A DNA stretch of 64,000 bases from Trifolium pratense (GCF_020283565.1 NC_060060.1:68247257-68311256), one strand, 5' to 3'; shown: positions 10,101-24,200, counted from the stretch's first letter. Program-made: numbers and translations. The notes: a model not told the origin generated them from the sequence alone.

Positions 10101-13100
10101 TTAGAGACGATCTTCTTCAACCTGTCCATCTACAAAATGTTTAAAATTCATTAAATTTTAGGATCCCCTATGAAATACAGATATGAAAATAATATTTGAT
10201 GCAAACTAACAGATTGTTTCACAATATTTCGTTCATTGCATCAATTGAAATAGAAAACCAAATACAAACGAAAATCAAAGAAGTTTTCCTTAGAAAACCA
10301 ATGTAATAATTTGATTTTTTGTTTCAAATCAGTTTAGGCAGAAACTCATTGTAATTCTTAAAAATTAGAAAATCAAAGATCAAACAATTGAAACTTATAG
10401 GGAACTTTGAAAAGTCTTAGGGTCTAACCTCGGAGATTGATGGCACGGTTGGCTTGGGCACCAGCTTCAGTGTTATATTCCTCAAACATAAAAAACATAC
10501 AAACATGTTATGGTGATGCACAACATAAGAAGTTGTAATCTAAAATCAAAGTGATGAAGTTCTAGTTATAACTGAATGTAAATAAATATTCACATAATTA
10601 GAATGTCGAGCTTCAATTCAAGAGTTGAATCAATTTCAAATTATACTAGATTTAGTTATTCAAACATTTATATAAATGACTTCTTTTGTAGACATACATG
10701 CAAATTAACAATTCATAACAAAAAGGATGAACAAAATGGTTATCAAATACCAAAGTACTAGTAACTGTTTCCAACTCCACAAAGCAATTCCCAATTTTGA
10801 CATTAGAGACCAAATTACTAAGTAAATACCCTAGGAATGTATTGGATGCGGAATGAGCGCAAGCTATTCTTTAGTTCCAAAGCCTCATCACATAAGTTCC
10901 TTAAATGTGCATTGTTGATTTTCCAGGACCCCTGAAACTGTTGTTTACAAAAGAAAAATTTGCAATGTTAATTAGTTTAGTTCACACCTAATCATCTAAC
11001 TGATAAATATGCAAGTCGCTAATAATGCATAATCTATATCAGCAGAACCAACCTGGTTGATAACAAGCTGGGAGTCTCCCTGGATAGTGATGTTCATACA
11101 TCCTTTCCTTATAGCTTGTTTGAGTCCTAAAATCAAAGCGCGATACTCAGCAACATTGTTTGTTTGATAGCCCAGTCCTTCACGGAATCGATAGAGCTAT
11201 GAAGAAAAGAAATAAAAAGTTAGCTACATTTTATAAATAAATAACATATCAACTAATTGAATTTGTTGCATAAATTTGATACCACAGTCCCATTTTCAGA
11301 AAGCAGTACAGCTCCTGCACCAGCTGGTCCAGGATTTCCGCTGGATGCACCGTCAAACTGAAGGGTATAAGAACGCTGCAAATAAGATATAAAGCTTTAG
11401 AGTTAACTTAACATATGGTTGTCAAAATTTCAAGAAGGTTTCAATTAGACAGGGCTTATATTCTCATAACTATCCATAAGATTTTTAAAACTGAAGAAAA
11501 CCAAGAGCAATTCATATGAAGATTGGACAATCACCAACTGTAAGAGTAAATTACATACATGTGCAGTTTTTTGACACACAAAATATAGAGATTGGACAGG
11601 ATATGGAGATATGGATATAAATAATCGTTTATAACTATTCATGTGACTTAGAGAGACAAAAAAAACAACATTGTATACATATACATTGTCATTTGTCAAC
11701 CTAAAAATGTAACCAAATTCTGTTCTTTTAGGTTGAGCCATGGAACTTCGTGGGAAAAATGTAATGTAACCAAGTTCTGTTAATCATCATGTGAAAGCAA
11801 GATTGAGGACTAGGTAGCCATACAAAGCCAAGGTAAATAACAATAATAATAAGTCCTAGTTCAATTAATAATATCGATATTGTTATGTTGGACGCCTTCA
11901 CTCAGATTCATACTTCATAGTGAGTTTCAGAAGTACTTATTTGTCATTTTGTCTGACAAAAAATAAAATAAAAAAAATAATAATAATAAAGTGACACTAT
12001 TAGATATTAGTATTTGTGTCATTTTAAGCAAGAATTGAATTCTCATGTTATTCATTCTAAGATTTTTTGTAAATACTGTTTCATTCAATATTACAAGTGC
12101 ATAACACATACAAACCAACTTACAATATTAGGCACCACGTTAACAGTTCCAACATAATGCGTCTGGACAAGATAGAAAAAGTCAGATAAATCAATCAAAC
12201 AGAAAATAATGAACACACTCAAATCTCTAATAAGTTTTATGTGAAACTATCAAATTAGTCCTTAATTCTGTCAAATATTTTCAAATGTTATGAATATTTC
12301 AAAAAAGTTTTAGACTCTATTAAAATATCAATTTGATCCTTATATTTAACTATTTACTATCAATTAAGGGTGCATTTGTTTAAGCTTTAAAAAAAATTGA
12401 TTTTTAAAAAAAAAAATTAGATTTTTTTTAGAGATTTTGAAGAAAATCTAAAGCTATTTTCCGTTTGTTTACGATCACAAAAATCTATTTTTTTAGAAAA
12501 TGGTTTTAAAAAGAAATAGATTTTGAAGAAAGCTATTTTCAGCTTTTCATTTTGAAGAAAAAAAATGATGTTTTTACTAAAATGATTTTTTTCATGTTAA
12601 AAAAATCTGGTACAAACACAAGTAACATAAAAAAAGGTGATTTTTTTATAAAAAAAAAAAAATAGATTTTTTTTGTTGGAAAATCTGAAACAAACGGACC
12701 TAAGTCATGGTCTTTTACAACTTACTATCAATTTAATCTCTACAAAAATTAATGATAAGTTAATATTAAAAAAAAAAAGATTTTATACTTTTAAATATTG
12801 AATGCACAATTTTTAAATATTGAAGCCACAACACTGTTTACCGAAATGAAACTTCTACTAACAAAATCAAAGTAAGCTAAAAATCTAAAATGAAACTTCT
12901 AGTAACAAAATCTTAGCCGGAGAAAGATGAAACTTTCGTTTTATACCGAAATCCATTAAAAATTCATAACCATTTATGGTGTGTGTTGAAACAAGTGATG
13001 ATCGCTTAATTTATGCTAAGGAAAAGGATAAAAAGGAACCAAAATGCATTTTCAGAGAAAAATATGAACAAAAAGAAGAAGAGAAGAACCTGGTTTCCAC

Positions 13101-13107
13101 GGTTCAT
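10101..13107 (-). CDS. RNase H-like protein, seven exons, catalytic Asp replaced by Gly
   Basis: The minus-strand exons, 5' to 3', are 13107-13090, 12162-12124, 11375-11283, 11196-11053, 10937-10830, 10480-10429 and 10129-10101. All introns are GT-AG and the phases join, giving about 160 residues (starting MNRGNQTHYVGTV, ending DGQVEEDRL). The start is the first ATG after an in-frame stop. An acceptor 6 bases downstream at exon 5 is possible, but the chosen one restores INQFQGSWK, matching the family. The fold is that of the plant RNase H-like proteins that degrade RNA in RNA-DNA hybrids: FDGASSGNPG (first Asp), NNVAEYRALI (Glu) and IQGDSQLV (Asp) are present. The fourth position, normally Glu-Ala-Asp, reads NTEAGAQAN (GGT). 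The domain fills nearly the whole protein and no targeting peptide is evident. Confidence 0.82.
12365..12710. mobile_element. MITE-like element in intron 1 of the RNase H-like gene
   Basis: The ends are near-inverted: GGGTGCATTTGTTT on the left against CAAACGGACC on the right, with AT-rich arms that contain AAAATCTATTTTTTT and its complement. A related element lies at 22785-23095. The short GTTTGTTT-type ends are common in small hAT-like MITEs; the family is inferred. Confidence 0.5.
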
Positions 13108-13467
13108 GATTTCTCTCTGGTTTTCAAATTTTTTCCTCTGAAGTTTGTGTGTGAAGTTTGTTACAGATACTGACACTACTCAAGGTAACAAACTGTAGGT
13201 AGTATGCGTAAAGAGTAACTATGGTCAAGGTAAGAATTAACTAGGGTAACTTTTAAGAGTACTATGGCGGTAATAAAGTTTAACTATGGTAAGTATAGTG
13301 AGTATGTATATCAGTATATGGCAGTAATAGTACTAAATTGGTCAAATCCTATGTCACTCACTGGTTTTTTGAGAAGAAAATAGGGATAGAGATTAGGAGA
13401 ATGGATTATCTCAAGTTGGAAACAAAATTGAGGAAATAATAATCTTATGCAAAATTTCATTATTTAT
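13108..13467. promoter_or_regulatory. Upstream region of the RNase H-like gene
   Basis: A leader and promoter are expected here for the minus-strand gene. No convincing TATA box or named element could be fixed. The tract 13170-13320 contains several imperfect repeats of GTAACTATGGTAAG type. Confidence 0.3.
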
Positions 13468-13610
13468 AACGATCACTAGTTGGTTCAGTGGTGATTGGCG
13501 CTGAACTTGGTAGGAAGGACTGCGGTTCGATTACCTGCAACTGCAATCGGGAGGGGGCTGGAACCACTTGATGCCAGAACTGACCACCGAACCAGATTCA
13601 ACTGGTGGTG
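13468..13610 (+). mobile_element. tRNA-derived SINE with 17-bp target duplication
   Basis: The 143-bp insert is flanked by AAAATTTCATTATTTAT at 13451-13467 and 13611-13627, a perfect 17-bp duplication. Its 5' part has Pol III promoter boxes: an A-box-like TAGTTGGTTCAGTGGTG and a B-box GGTTCGATTACC. The 3' part ends AACTGGTGGTG. The perfect duplication points to a fairly young LINE-driven insertion. Confidence 0.85.
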
Positions 13611-13627
13611 AAAATTTCATTATTTAT

Positions 13628-14258
13628 TTATAAATAATTTGTATACTGTAGATATTGGAGAAGAAAATAGGAATTAATTTTCATGCGGTCAAAATTCAAT
13701 GTAGTCATGCAATTTGAAAAATTGAGATTGTTTGATTAAGATTGAATAAAAATATGTTGGTTTAAATTTTAATCTCAAATTTTATATATAATAAATAATT
13801 AAATTTGCTTTATGATTTGTATTGTCCAATTTTAATCAGACCGTTTTGAGATATTAATTGCATGTGACTATGTTCTATTGTGACCAGCTAGTCGAATCAA
13901 ACAATTCCGAAGTACTAACTACACAAGCATTTCCACTATGGCCGTACTATTGAGTATTGTATAGAACGAAATTAGTCTCGTTATAAAATTATTTATCGTA
14001 AAGATTGTTGTTGTCAGGTTTATGATAGTTATAGTAAGGTAAGATCTAGGATTAGTCCCGTACTATTGAAAATTATTATTTCATTGGAGTTTCTAGGATT
14101 ATTTTGATTTCCATAATAATCCAGTGACAAATCTGTTACAATTTCTGCCTTACATGAGAATTCAATATTCTTAGAAATTCTATATGATGTAATAGTATCA
14201 AATAAACCTGGAAATTCTACTTAAGATCTGATATCAAACGAAAAATGTAAAAAAAAGT
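13628..14258. other. Non-coding AT-rich stretch
   Basis: No gene or repeat boundary was recognised. Confidence 0.4.
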
Positions 14259-16329
14259 CTACATATCAAATTTCACCTCCAAAAACCTGCACAATACCAA
14301 ATTGGTTTGTGTTGAAAAAATATTATGGGTATTCAGATCCTTGCTATTGACAATTGCTGAAGCAAGTAACAAATGCTGGGAAGGAAATTTACAGTTGTCT
14401 TTGGCGTCGGGATCTGCCTCTCGGTGAAACAAGGAAAATACGCCCATAAACCCACTGTCTACCAAATCTTGAAACTGATCGCTGAAAATTGATAACACGA
14501 CATGTCAAGCAAATATCAGGATCATCTTTTAGAGGGTTACATTGTTTTGTTTTGGATGGTAGGAGAAAAATAGGGATGAAACAAATATCATCTCTCTGTA
14601 CTCGTCATTAAAATGGATTGCCAAAATTCGGTATAGTCATTTACAATTTTCGCCGATTAAATGGAATAAATAGCAGTCTAGTTATACAAATAGATATTTT
14701 GCAAAATGTCAATAAAATCTACACATCATTACCTCCACAATTCATAGTCAAAATAAAAATCACCAAATGCTTCAAAATACAACAATGCGAATATATGCCA
14801 CAGTTAATTGCAGAGCTCCAAGTGAAATGACAATTTTTTAGGCTTCCTCGTTGTGACAGAACGATTTGAGAGAGAGAAGATTCATATATCACAGTGGACA
14901 AGAATAGCCTAAAGAATCATAACAAAGGAAGTGGTAAATTAACAGAACAAGAGACCAACATAGTGTGGCACAAGTGGTAGATACAAAAAGAAAATAAGAA
15001 ATCCAACACTAGCAGACACACCATCAAAAGACAAACAGATATGCAAAAATTACTGTTTTAACCTCTGCTTGCCTACCACAGGCCAAATTACCGGTTTTAT
15101 CTTGCCATATGCCATACTAGATAAGTCCTCGAGCCAGCCACTGTAACAATGACGATATCATTTTAGGAGTACACATCATAAATACAAAATAACAACGAAA
15201 ATAACACTAGAAGAATATTATCTCTATATGTTCAAATCATCATAACAAACACCTAACCAAGTTGACCAAAACTCCTCATCCTTGGGAAGGGAAGAGTTAC
15301 TCCGGAAGCTTGTATGCAAAACCACAGAGTAAAACTGATGTTCCGGATATAAACACAGAAAAACTTCAACACTAGAAGAAATGCAAAACCAAAGGGATGT
15401 GATAACCTCTCTCTAAGCTTTCACAATGGAATCAAGAAGCAGGGATGCTGAAACGGACATAATGAAATGTAAATAATTCATATTCCGAGAAGAGAAACCC
15501 AAATTAAAGCCTAGCAAATATATAACCAGGCCATCAGAAATAATGATTCATGTGTCCTTGTTAATTTATTCACAGAAGGTAAGTAGTACTAAGCGGGAAA
15601 GAAACTCATCTCTAATGTTCTACATTCCAGGCAGCTAATTGAAAGGTGTAGGTTGATTGCGAAAGATGAAGACTTTTGTAACACACCAAACCCATGTAAA
15701 ACTTGCTCTGCCAATACCACATGATACACTAACAGAACAATTACGCCGTGGAAAATAGGTTGTAGAAAAATAAACAAGAAGAATAGTAGCATAATTCTTC
15801 AAACCAAGTTGCAGATCAGCATTACAAAGAGAGGACCACCAAGTTATCCCAACTCCTCAAGAATCATGTAAACTTTTGCACTGTCAGAATTTAGATCAAT
15901 AAGCCAAATGTAGATCAAAGAAATAAATCTACTAGACAATATAGAAATGAAAATAATTCACAACCCAAGTACATGGTGGCAAAATAAACCCGAGGCTTGA
16001 TACTACTTAGAATGTTATTGTTTCAAAACACACTACACTGCAGAAAACAACGTCATATTTCAATTCACATGTATGGCGGTCAAAGCCAGAACTAAATCAA
16101 ACGACCAGAAAAAAATAAGATTACAAAACATGAGGATCAAAAGACCAGAAAAATTACAAAACATGAAGCTCAAACAAAAGAAAGATAGAACCAGAACCAG
16201 AAGAAAAGACCAATTATATCCCACACACTTCCACAACAATGTGAACCTGTCTGCCACAGGTTCCACAACAAACTACATATTTCTGACACAATTTTGGCTT
16301 CCTCCTAAAACATAGGAGTCCCAGGCCAC
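14259..16329. other. Mostly non-coding region with one unassigned minus-strand frame
   Basis: A minus-strand frame at 14498-14259 includes FQDLVDSGFMGVFSLFHREA, which looks protein-like but matches nothing I know; it may be a captured exon. Around 15060-15140 an exon-like piece could read WLARGL and GNLACGRQAE. The segment 15845-16190 is duplicated at 23320-23640. A TCA/ATC microsatellite lies just beyond, at 16350-16383. Confidence 0.4.
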
Positions 16330-19000
16330 CGTAATGAAAACATTATCTTTATAGGATCATCATCATCATCATCATCATCATAAATCACAACTAACAGTAA
16401 AAACTAGCAAAAGATTATGTTGTCACCAACGGACAAATCATCAGAGCAAACAACACCTATGACGTAACCAAAATTGTCCAAAATTTGTCATCTGGGAAGG
16501 GAAAAGAGTTATTCCAAAATCTTGTACCTTATGAAAGAGTAGTACTCAAGTTCTGGATACTGAAACACACAGCTTCAACACACAGCTTCAACACCAGCTT
16601 GCATGCGATCAAAGAACTATCATTTGGGAACAAATACATATAAGTAAAAAGACCAATTATATCCCAAGAATGAATGAGAGAAGCATGCATGCAGAAGTAG
16701 TACAAAGCACAGAGGCAGTTGAAAATCATCAGATTGCCAGATTAAGCTCAGCCACAATTGAAAATATATATCACATCCAGCAAAACATGAGGTTCATGTG
16801 CACTTATTAATTATTTCACAGGACACGAGTACAACGTAATCATCAGAATCAAGTGCATTCAAGGAAAATTGGCCAAAGCAAAAACATTCACAGGCTCTCT
16901 CCCCTGTAGAACCAAAGCAAGAACATGTCCTTGATAATCTCTGCCACATAAACTGATAAAGGACTCAAGTAAACTACATCCTCAAACAGATAGCATGAAG
17001 AGAGCCAATTGCAGATTTTGGTCATCATCATAGATCACAACTAACAGTATAAACAAGCAAAAGAAGACTAGAGAAAATCTCTCCAAACAAAGATAAGTTG
17101 TCACCAAAGAACAAATCATCAGAGCAAACAACACATATGACATAACCAAAATTGTCCAAAATTTCTCATCTGGGAAGGGAAAAGAGTTGTTCCAGAATCT
17201 TGTACCTTATGACAGAGTAGCACCGACATTCTAGATACTGAAACACAACTTCCACACTAGATGACACACGAAAACTCCAACACCAGCTCGCACATATGAG
17301 AGAAAGCCCTATTATATCCCAAGAATGAATGAGAGAAGCAAGGATGCAGAAGTAGTACAAAGCGCAGAGGCAGTTGAAAATCATCAGATTGTTAGATTAA
17401 CCTCAGGCACAGTTGAAACTATATACCACATCTAGTAAAACATGATGGTTCATGTGTACTTGTTAATTATTTCACAGGACACGGGTAGTACAAAGCGCAG
17501 AGGAACTATCTCCATTTTCAGCACAACAAAATTAACAAGGTGCAGTGTGATTGACACTTCTGGGACTGCGAACACCAGGTGATACATACATGCACAACAA
17601 AATTACTGTTACAATTAGTTGTAGAATAAACCAAGAAAATAGAAAGAAAAGTAGTATAATACTCCAAACTAAGTCGCTGATCAGAAGGTCATAATTACAA
17701 AGAGAGTCCCACAGAACTGTCCTAATTTCTCCAGACTACATGTTAAAAACGAGGCGTGCTGCCCAAACTAGTAACACATCAAAAAATAAAATTCACATTA
17801 GAAGTCTAGCATGCTGCAAAAAAAAAAAAAAAATTAAAAGCAAAACACTGATGATATGTACATGCTCTAAGGAAGAATAATATTTGACACAAAAGATGAA
17901 CTAGAAAATAAGTCGACGAAAAACCTAACAAACTCAATAATAGTTTGAAACCAACAACAACCAAATAAAACCTCAGAAGCAGGAAGCCAAAATAATAAAC
18001 CATGCCGTAGTAGAAATGACCAAATTTAAGCCTTTTACAGCTGGAACTATTCGACACACCCAATGTAATAGTAGCATAATTCTTCAAATCAATGTGGATC
18101 AGCAGTACTAAGAGAGGCCCACCAAGTCGATTTAAGGAAAATTGACCAAAGCAAAAACATTCACAGGCTCTCTCCCTTGTAACACCAAAGCAAGAATATG
18201 TCCTTGATAATCTCTGCCATAGAAACGGACAAAGGAGTCAAGTAAACTACATCCTCAAACAGAAAACATGAAGAGAGACATTTGCAGATTCTGGTCATCA
18301 TCACAGATCACAACTAACAATAAAAACAAGCAAAAGAAGGCTAGAGAAAATCTCTCCGAACAAAGTTAAGTTGTCACTAGCGAATAAATCATCACAGCAA
18401 ACAACACATATGACGTAACCAAAATTGTCCAAAATTTTTCATCTAGGAAGGGAAAAGAGTTATTCCAGAATCTTGTACCTTATGACAGAGTACTACTCAG
18501 GTTCTGGATACTGAAATAAACAGCTTCAACACCAGCTTGCACGCAATCAAAGAACTATCATTTGGGAACAAATACATAGAAGTAAGAAAAAGACCAATTA
18601 TATCCCAAGAAAGAATGAGAGAAGCATGCATGCAGAAGTAGTACAAAGCGCAGAGGCAGTTAAAAATCATCAGATTGCCAGATTAACCTCAGCCACAATT
18701 GAAAATATATACCACATCCAGCAAAACATGAGGTTCATGTGTACTTATTAATTATTTCACAAGATACTAGTACAAAGGGGAAGAGGCACTCGCCTCCATT
18801 TTCAGCACAACAAAATTGACAAGGTGAAGTGTGATTGAGACTTCTGGGACTGTGAACACCAGGTGATACATACATGTACAGCAAAACTACTTTGACAAAT
18901 AAAAGAAAGAAAAGTATCCTAATTCTCCATACAAAATCGCTGATGAGAAGGTCATAATTACAAAGAGAGTCCCACAAAACCACACTACAATGCAATATGC
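16330..19000. repeat. Local direct repeats, period about 1.27 kb
   Basis: The unit containing AAAATTGTCCAAAATTT and GAATGAGAGAAGCA occurs at about 16330-16830, 17010-17480 and 18285-18770. A preceding piece with CATTCACAGGCTCTCTCCC occurs at about 16861 and 18134. A following piece with AACACCAGGTGATACATACATG occurs at about 17510 and 18790. The last two spacings are both close to 1,275 bp, so a block of about 1.27 kb was tandemly duplicated. No long open frame is conserved between copies, so I read these as non-coding. Confidence 0.7.
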
Positions 19001-19844
19001 AACAAACATGTACATGTTGCACCAAATATTAAACATGAAGATCATCCAAAATATAGAACCAGAAGCCCGCTGCAAAATGGATGAATGAATATCTAAATAT
19101 CATACAAAATAATGAACCAGAAACAATTTGGAAGAGCAATCAATTAAAATCCAAACAACTCTTCAATAGCTGCAGATCATCATTAAAATAAGAACAACAA
19201 ACTTCAAGATCGAAACCAAGGTAACCGCGAAAAAATAGTGAGAAAACAAAACATAAAAGATCAAACAAGAGGAACATAGAAGCCGAAGGAATTATACATC
19301 TCCTGCAAAACCAAAGAGAAAAATAACAGATCAACAAATATATGCTCTCAACAACAATGAAATACTGAAACTAAAGGAATTTACTAGAGATGGTCAAAAT
19401 AGGAATCAGCAGATCAACATAACAAAAAAGTGTCAAACCAAACTGTCCAGAATTCTTCATCTTAAGCGAATGCTACACACTATTGTTCCTAAAGCACAAA
19501 TTAATATGAGAACCTCTGCCTGCCTCAGGTTCCACAGGCATGTAGAGGTTATCTCCCCTGTTTCACACAAAACAGAAAACTTAACGAAACTGACAAAAGT
19601 AGATGCTGAGTATCAAACATTGACTGAAATGTAAAGAGTCTTAGAAAAGATAAGCAAATGATGTGTGACACAATCCTGGCTTCCTCCAAACAAAGAGGAG
19701 TCTCGGACCACTGTAACCAAATGGATATCTTTTTAGGAGTGTCAAAAAAAAAGCAAAGAGACTCCAGAATCAAATAAGGGAAAATGAAGTGGAGATATTA
19801 TAACAATACAAAAAGGCAAAGAAAATCAATTGTAGAAATCTAAC

Positions 19845-21231
19845 CCGGGTTTCCAAGATTGATTGGACTGGTGTCCGATCCTCCCATGAGACGGATAAGA
19901 CCATCAACCTAAAGGGTGTCAGAATACACAAAATCAGCATACCACTGGTAATTCAATGGTAAAAAAACAAAGATTCAATGGGTCATATTACCAGGTCAGA
20001 GACATAACAGAAACTACGAGTTTGCGTTCCAGGAGATTGGACCGTCAAGGATTCACCACTAAAACACAACAAAAATGGTTGCATCAGAAAAGAAGGATAT
20101 TAAACTGGTAGGCATTAATATAGAAATGGGAAGAAGCGAGAAGAAAATGTAAGTTTTATTACCGCAGTGCTTGAGCAATGAAGTTGCTGACAACACACAG
20201 GGTATATACCTACAAAGAAAATGTAAGAGTTCCATCATCAATATTCATGTGCGGCCCATATGTGTTGAAGATTCTCGCAACACGAATTTTTATGTTGGAA
20301 AAAATATTAGTTTCTTCAATCACAAAACAAAACTTCCACAGGATATATACCTACAGAGAATGAGAGGAAATTAATGTGAACAGAAAACCATGAATTACGA
20401 ACTCCTGTTACGGACAAAATTGAGTGCTTAGTTAAGGTACATCTTGTCATGAAAACAGCACAATCAAACAAGCCATTTATATTATTATTCACAAATTAAA
20501 TAAGAAAGGTCTTCAAGGTTTATCTAGTACAAATATCTTTCAAAAGCATAGCAACATATACAATTTCATATAGAATGAGATAAAGCACATACCAATAGGG
20601 TTAAGCACATTCCAATAGGGTTTATCTTAGTTCTCAGTTTGAGGATGCTCAAGAGGATCCCCATATACCTCCGAAGTTGATGTAAGCAAAATTCTGTCAA
20701 TAAAATAAGAACTAAGATTCCACGCCAAGAAAAACAAAACTAAGACCAGCTGATGGCAGAAGCTGAAATCATAAATCTTATTCCCAAAGAAAAATTCCTA
20801 ATCTTGCTCCAACTCGTTTTGCAAGCCCAAGCATGTTCAGACTTCAGAGTGCCAATCACATATGTCTTTATTGTCTGTAAATTTATTAACACATTAGATA
20901 ATCTCTCAAGGAGCAGTATGAAAAAGATATCTTTCAATCAGCGATGCAGCAGATATATTCGTTGATGCAGATTGTAGCATTATGCATGTGGGTTCTATGC
21001 ACTTTTATATGAAGCAACCAATTTTAGTGACTGTGCAATGAATGGATGTTAAAAGTAAACTCTTCGATTGTTATACAACTATATGAACTACTTGCTAAAT
21101 AAATGGTATGATTAAACACAAAATAAGACAAGATCATACGTTCACAGGATTATATTTGTAGAAAATAGGAGGTGCGGGGCACACACGATGGTAAATCTGA
21201 TCCACCTCAATCATCAAAGGTTCAGTGGCAT
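19845..21231 (-). pseudogene. UXS: UDP-glucuronate decarboxylase (UDP-xylose synthase) pseudogene, partial
   Basis: Minus-strand exons match a cytosolic UDP-xylose synthase, which turns UDP-glucuronate into UDP-xylose for wall polymers. In order: EPLMIEVDQIYHRVCPA (21231-21140), TIKTYVIGTL then MLGLAKRVGAR (20874-20803), LLTSTSEVYGDPLEHPQTE (20693 to about 20590), ARIFNTYGPHMNIDDG then SNFIAQAL (about 20290-20166), PGTQTRSFCYVSDL (20057-19992) and VDGLIRLMGGSDTSPIN (19908-19845). The N-terminal Rossmann glycine motif and the C-terminal exons are absent. Damage includes a 7-bp insertion in the TIKT exon, its donor changed from GT to AT (20802), a stop soon after HPQTE, and the loss of the exon carrying the catalytic YxxxK region. 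The remaining splice sites are intact. It is not functional. Confidence 0.85.
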
Positions 21232-24200
21232 CTACAAAGGAATCAGATGACAAATTCATCAGCATTACTGAGTTATAAGTGGATTTGAAGGCATGCTGAA
21301 CATAATATACTAAGTACACAATTCATCATTGCAAATGTTCACATCTTTCACAATGGCAGCTGATCAAAATTGTGAGTGATATAGAAACGGCTTTTGTAGC
21401 CTTTTATGTTAGATAAATCATTTTACAACCTACATATAAGTGTTCAAAGATGTACTACCAAATGGAACTAAAAAGTAAATTAACATAGTATATTATGAGG
21501 TTGTCATTCGATCCAGTGAAGTAGTTATCAGCAACAATGACCTGATTAAAGATGTTAACGAAGTTGATCAGATCACACAGTATTATTTATATTGATCAAA
21601 TTTAGGGTGATAATAATAGGTAAGAAGAGTAGATCATTGGAAAAACCAATACAAGCAAGAAGAAAAACGAGCTGCAAAACGATACATTCTTTTCATTTTC
21701 CATCAAGAAACACATACACACAAAATGACTAGTTTAATGGGAAGTATGAGAACATATGTCTGCCATGGGTTCCACGGGCACCCTGCACATTTATTGGCTA
21801 TCTTTCTTGTTTCATCCATACAGAAAACTCAAAAGTAGATGTTGAGTATCAAACATAGACTGAAATGTGAAGTGTCTTAGAAGAGATAACCAAATTAAGG
21901 CCTGCAGATCATGTGTGACACAATTTTGGCTTCCTCCTAACACAGAGGAGTCCCAGGCCCCTGTAATGAAAAGGATATCTTTTTAGGAGTATCATCATCA
22001 ACATCATCTAAATCACAAATAACAAAAGAAACCAGTAAAAGAAGATTATAGAAAACCTCTCCTAATGAACAAATCATCAGAACAAACAAACCTACGATGT
22101 AACCAAGTCATCCAAAATTCATCTTGGGCAGAGCAAATATCTATTCCAGAATCATGTACTCAGGTTCTAGATACTAAAACACACAAACTTCAACACCAGA
22201 AGAAACACGAACTTCAACACTAGTTTGTACACAATCTAAGAACAATTATTTGAAAACAAAATACATATTCATATACAAATTAAAAAAAAGTCCAGACATG
22301 AACAGCAAAATTACGACGTGACAAATAGCTGTAGAAAAAACCAAGAATAAAGAAGTAATAGTAGCATAATTCTCCTAACCAATTCGCCGATCAGAATTGC
22401 AGGGAACATGAATTCCTCTCAAATTAAGCAATTGCCCATTCACCTAGCACATTTCGTTGCATTAATTAAAAGATAAATGAAATGTCTCATCGTATTTCAA
22501 ATGTGTGGTGGAAAACTTCTTTAATTAACCTATTGTATCATCAAGGCAAACATTCGAATATAAAAGCGAAAATAGGAAAACATGATTTAGTTTATTAATA
22601 TATCAATTTTACAATCAATCACTTTCTCTATTTACCTTTCTACCAAATCCTTTATAGCGGGATGTAAAATCATATTGGACAATAATGCACTGTTTGGAGT
22701 AAACAAGCAGATCATTGAGGAGCTTGCTAGGATTGCTCAAATATGACCAAATCAAAATCATATCCTCTCTTGCAATACCAAAGAATAAGGGTCAGTTTGT
22801 TCCAGATTTTTCACCATAAAAATCTATTTTTTTATCTTACTTGTGTTTGTTTCAGATTTTTTCAAAAATCATTTTAGTAAAAAAATCATTTTTTTCATCA
22901 AAATGAGAATCTATTTTCAAAATCCATTTTTTTATCATTCATCATCCCTCACCATCTTAAAAAAATAGATTTTAATGATCGTAAACAAACGGCAAATAGC
23001 TTTAGATTTTTTTCAAAATTCCTAAAAAAAATGATTTTCTTGAAAATGATTTTTTTCAAAAAACATCATTTTTTTTAATCTCAAACAAACTTTTGCACTA
23101 TCAGAATTCAGATAAAAAAGCCAAACGTAGAACAAAGAAGTAAATTGAAACAAAAAGAATTTACTAGAGATCACCAAATTAAAACTCTAGGCTCCATGCT
23201 CTGAAGAATCCGTGCGCTGCAGAAAAACATTTTCACCATTCAATTTGTATGTGTTGCCATCAAAGCAAAGAAACAGAAATGATAAAGAATGACTCATTGA
23301 AGAATTATCTGGATATTTCCCAACTCCTCGAGAATGATGTAAACATTTGCACTATCAGAATTCAGATCAAAAAGCCAAACGTAGAACAAAGAAGTAAATT
23401 GACTAATAAGAGTAGAAACGAAAATAATTCACAACCCAAGTACATGGTAGCAAAATAAACTTGAGGTTTGATACTACTTAGAATGTCATTGTTTCAAAAC
23501 ACGCTACACTGCAGAAAACAGCATCATATTTCGATTCACATGTATGGCGGTCAAAGCCAGAACCAAATCAAAAGACAAGAAAAGAATAAGAATTCAAAAC
23601 ATGAAGATCAGACAAAAGAAAGATAGAACCAGAACCAGAAGGAATCGGTGTTCCCAAATTACCTTCCTGTAACATCGAAGGAAATAAAATATAAAGAAAA
23701 TATGCATTCAAAAGCGATGGAGTTATTGAAAACTAAAATATTTTACAAGAGAGAAGCAAATCAAAACTTGAGGTCTCCATGCCTTGACGAAAGATAAACA
23801 TTTTGCTTTTATTTTGACAAACCATGCTGCACGAAAAAAGGTTCACGGTTCAATTTGAGTGTACTGTAATCAAACCCCAAAAATAAAAATCATAAAGAAC
23901 GAATGATCAAAGAAATTTGATTATGCATCTGTAGCTATTATCATTTTTATTATAATCTCAAATTGTTCCAGATATCCAGAAATCAACTCGCTACAAAATG
24001 GATAAACGAATATCTTAATATTCTTTTATTTATAATAATAGTTCGACAAATCATATAAAAAACTATATATATAATCAAATGGGAACTGGAAGAACAATTG
24101 GTACAAATCATTAGTAGCAGTGATCATTAAAATAAGAACAACAAACTCCAAGATATAAGCCAGCAAGAAGCAAATCAAACCTCAACATATACCAGAGTAA

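Noticed and set aside
16330..18770. Spaced repeats considered as a CRISPR array or satellite gene cluster
   Set aside because: The units are hundreds of bases long and vary, without short repeat-spacer structure, and this is plant nuclear DNA.
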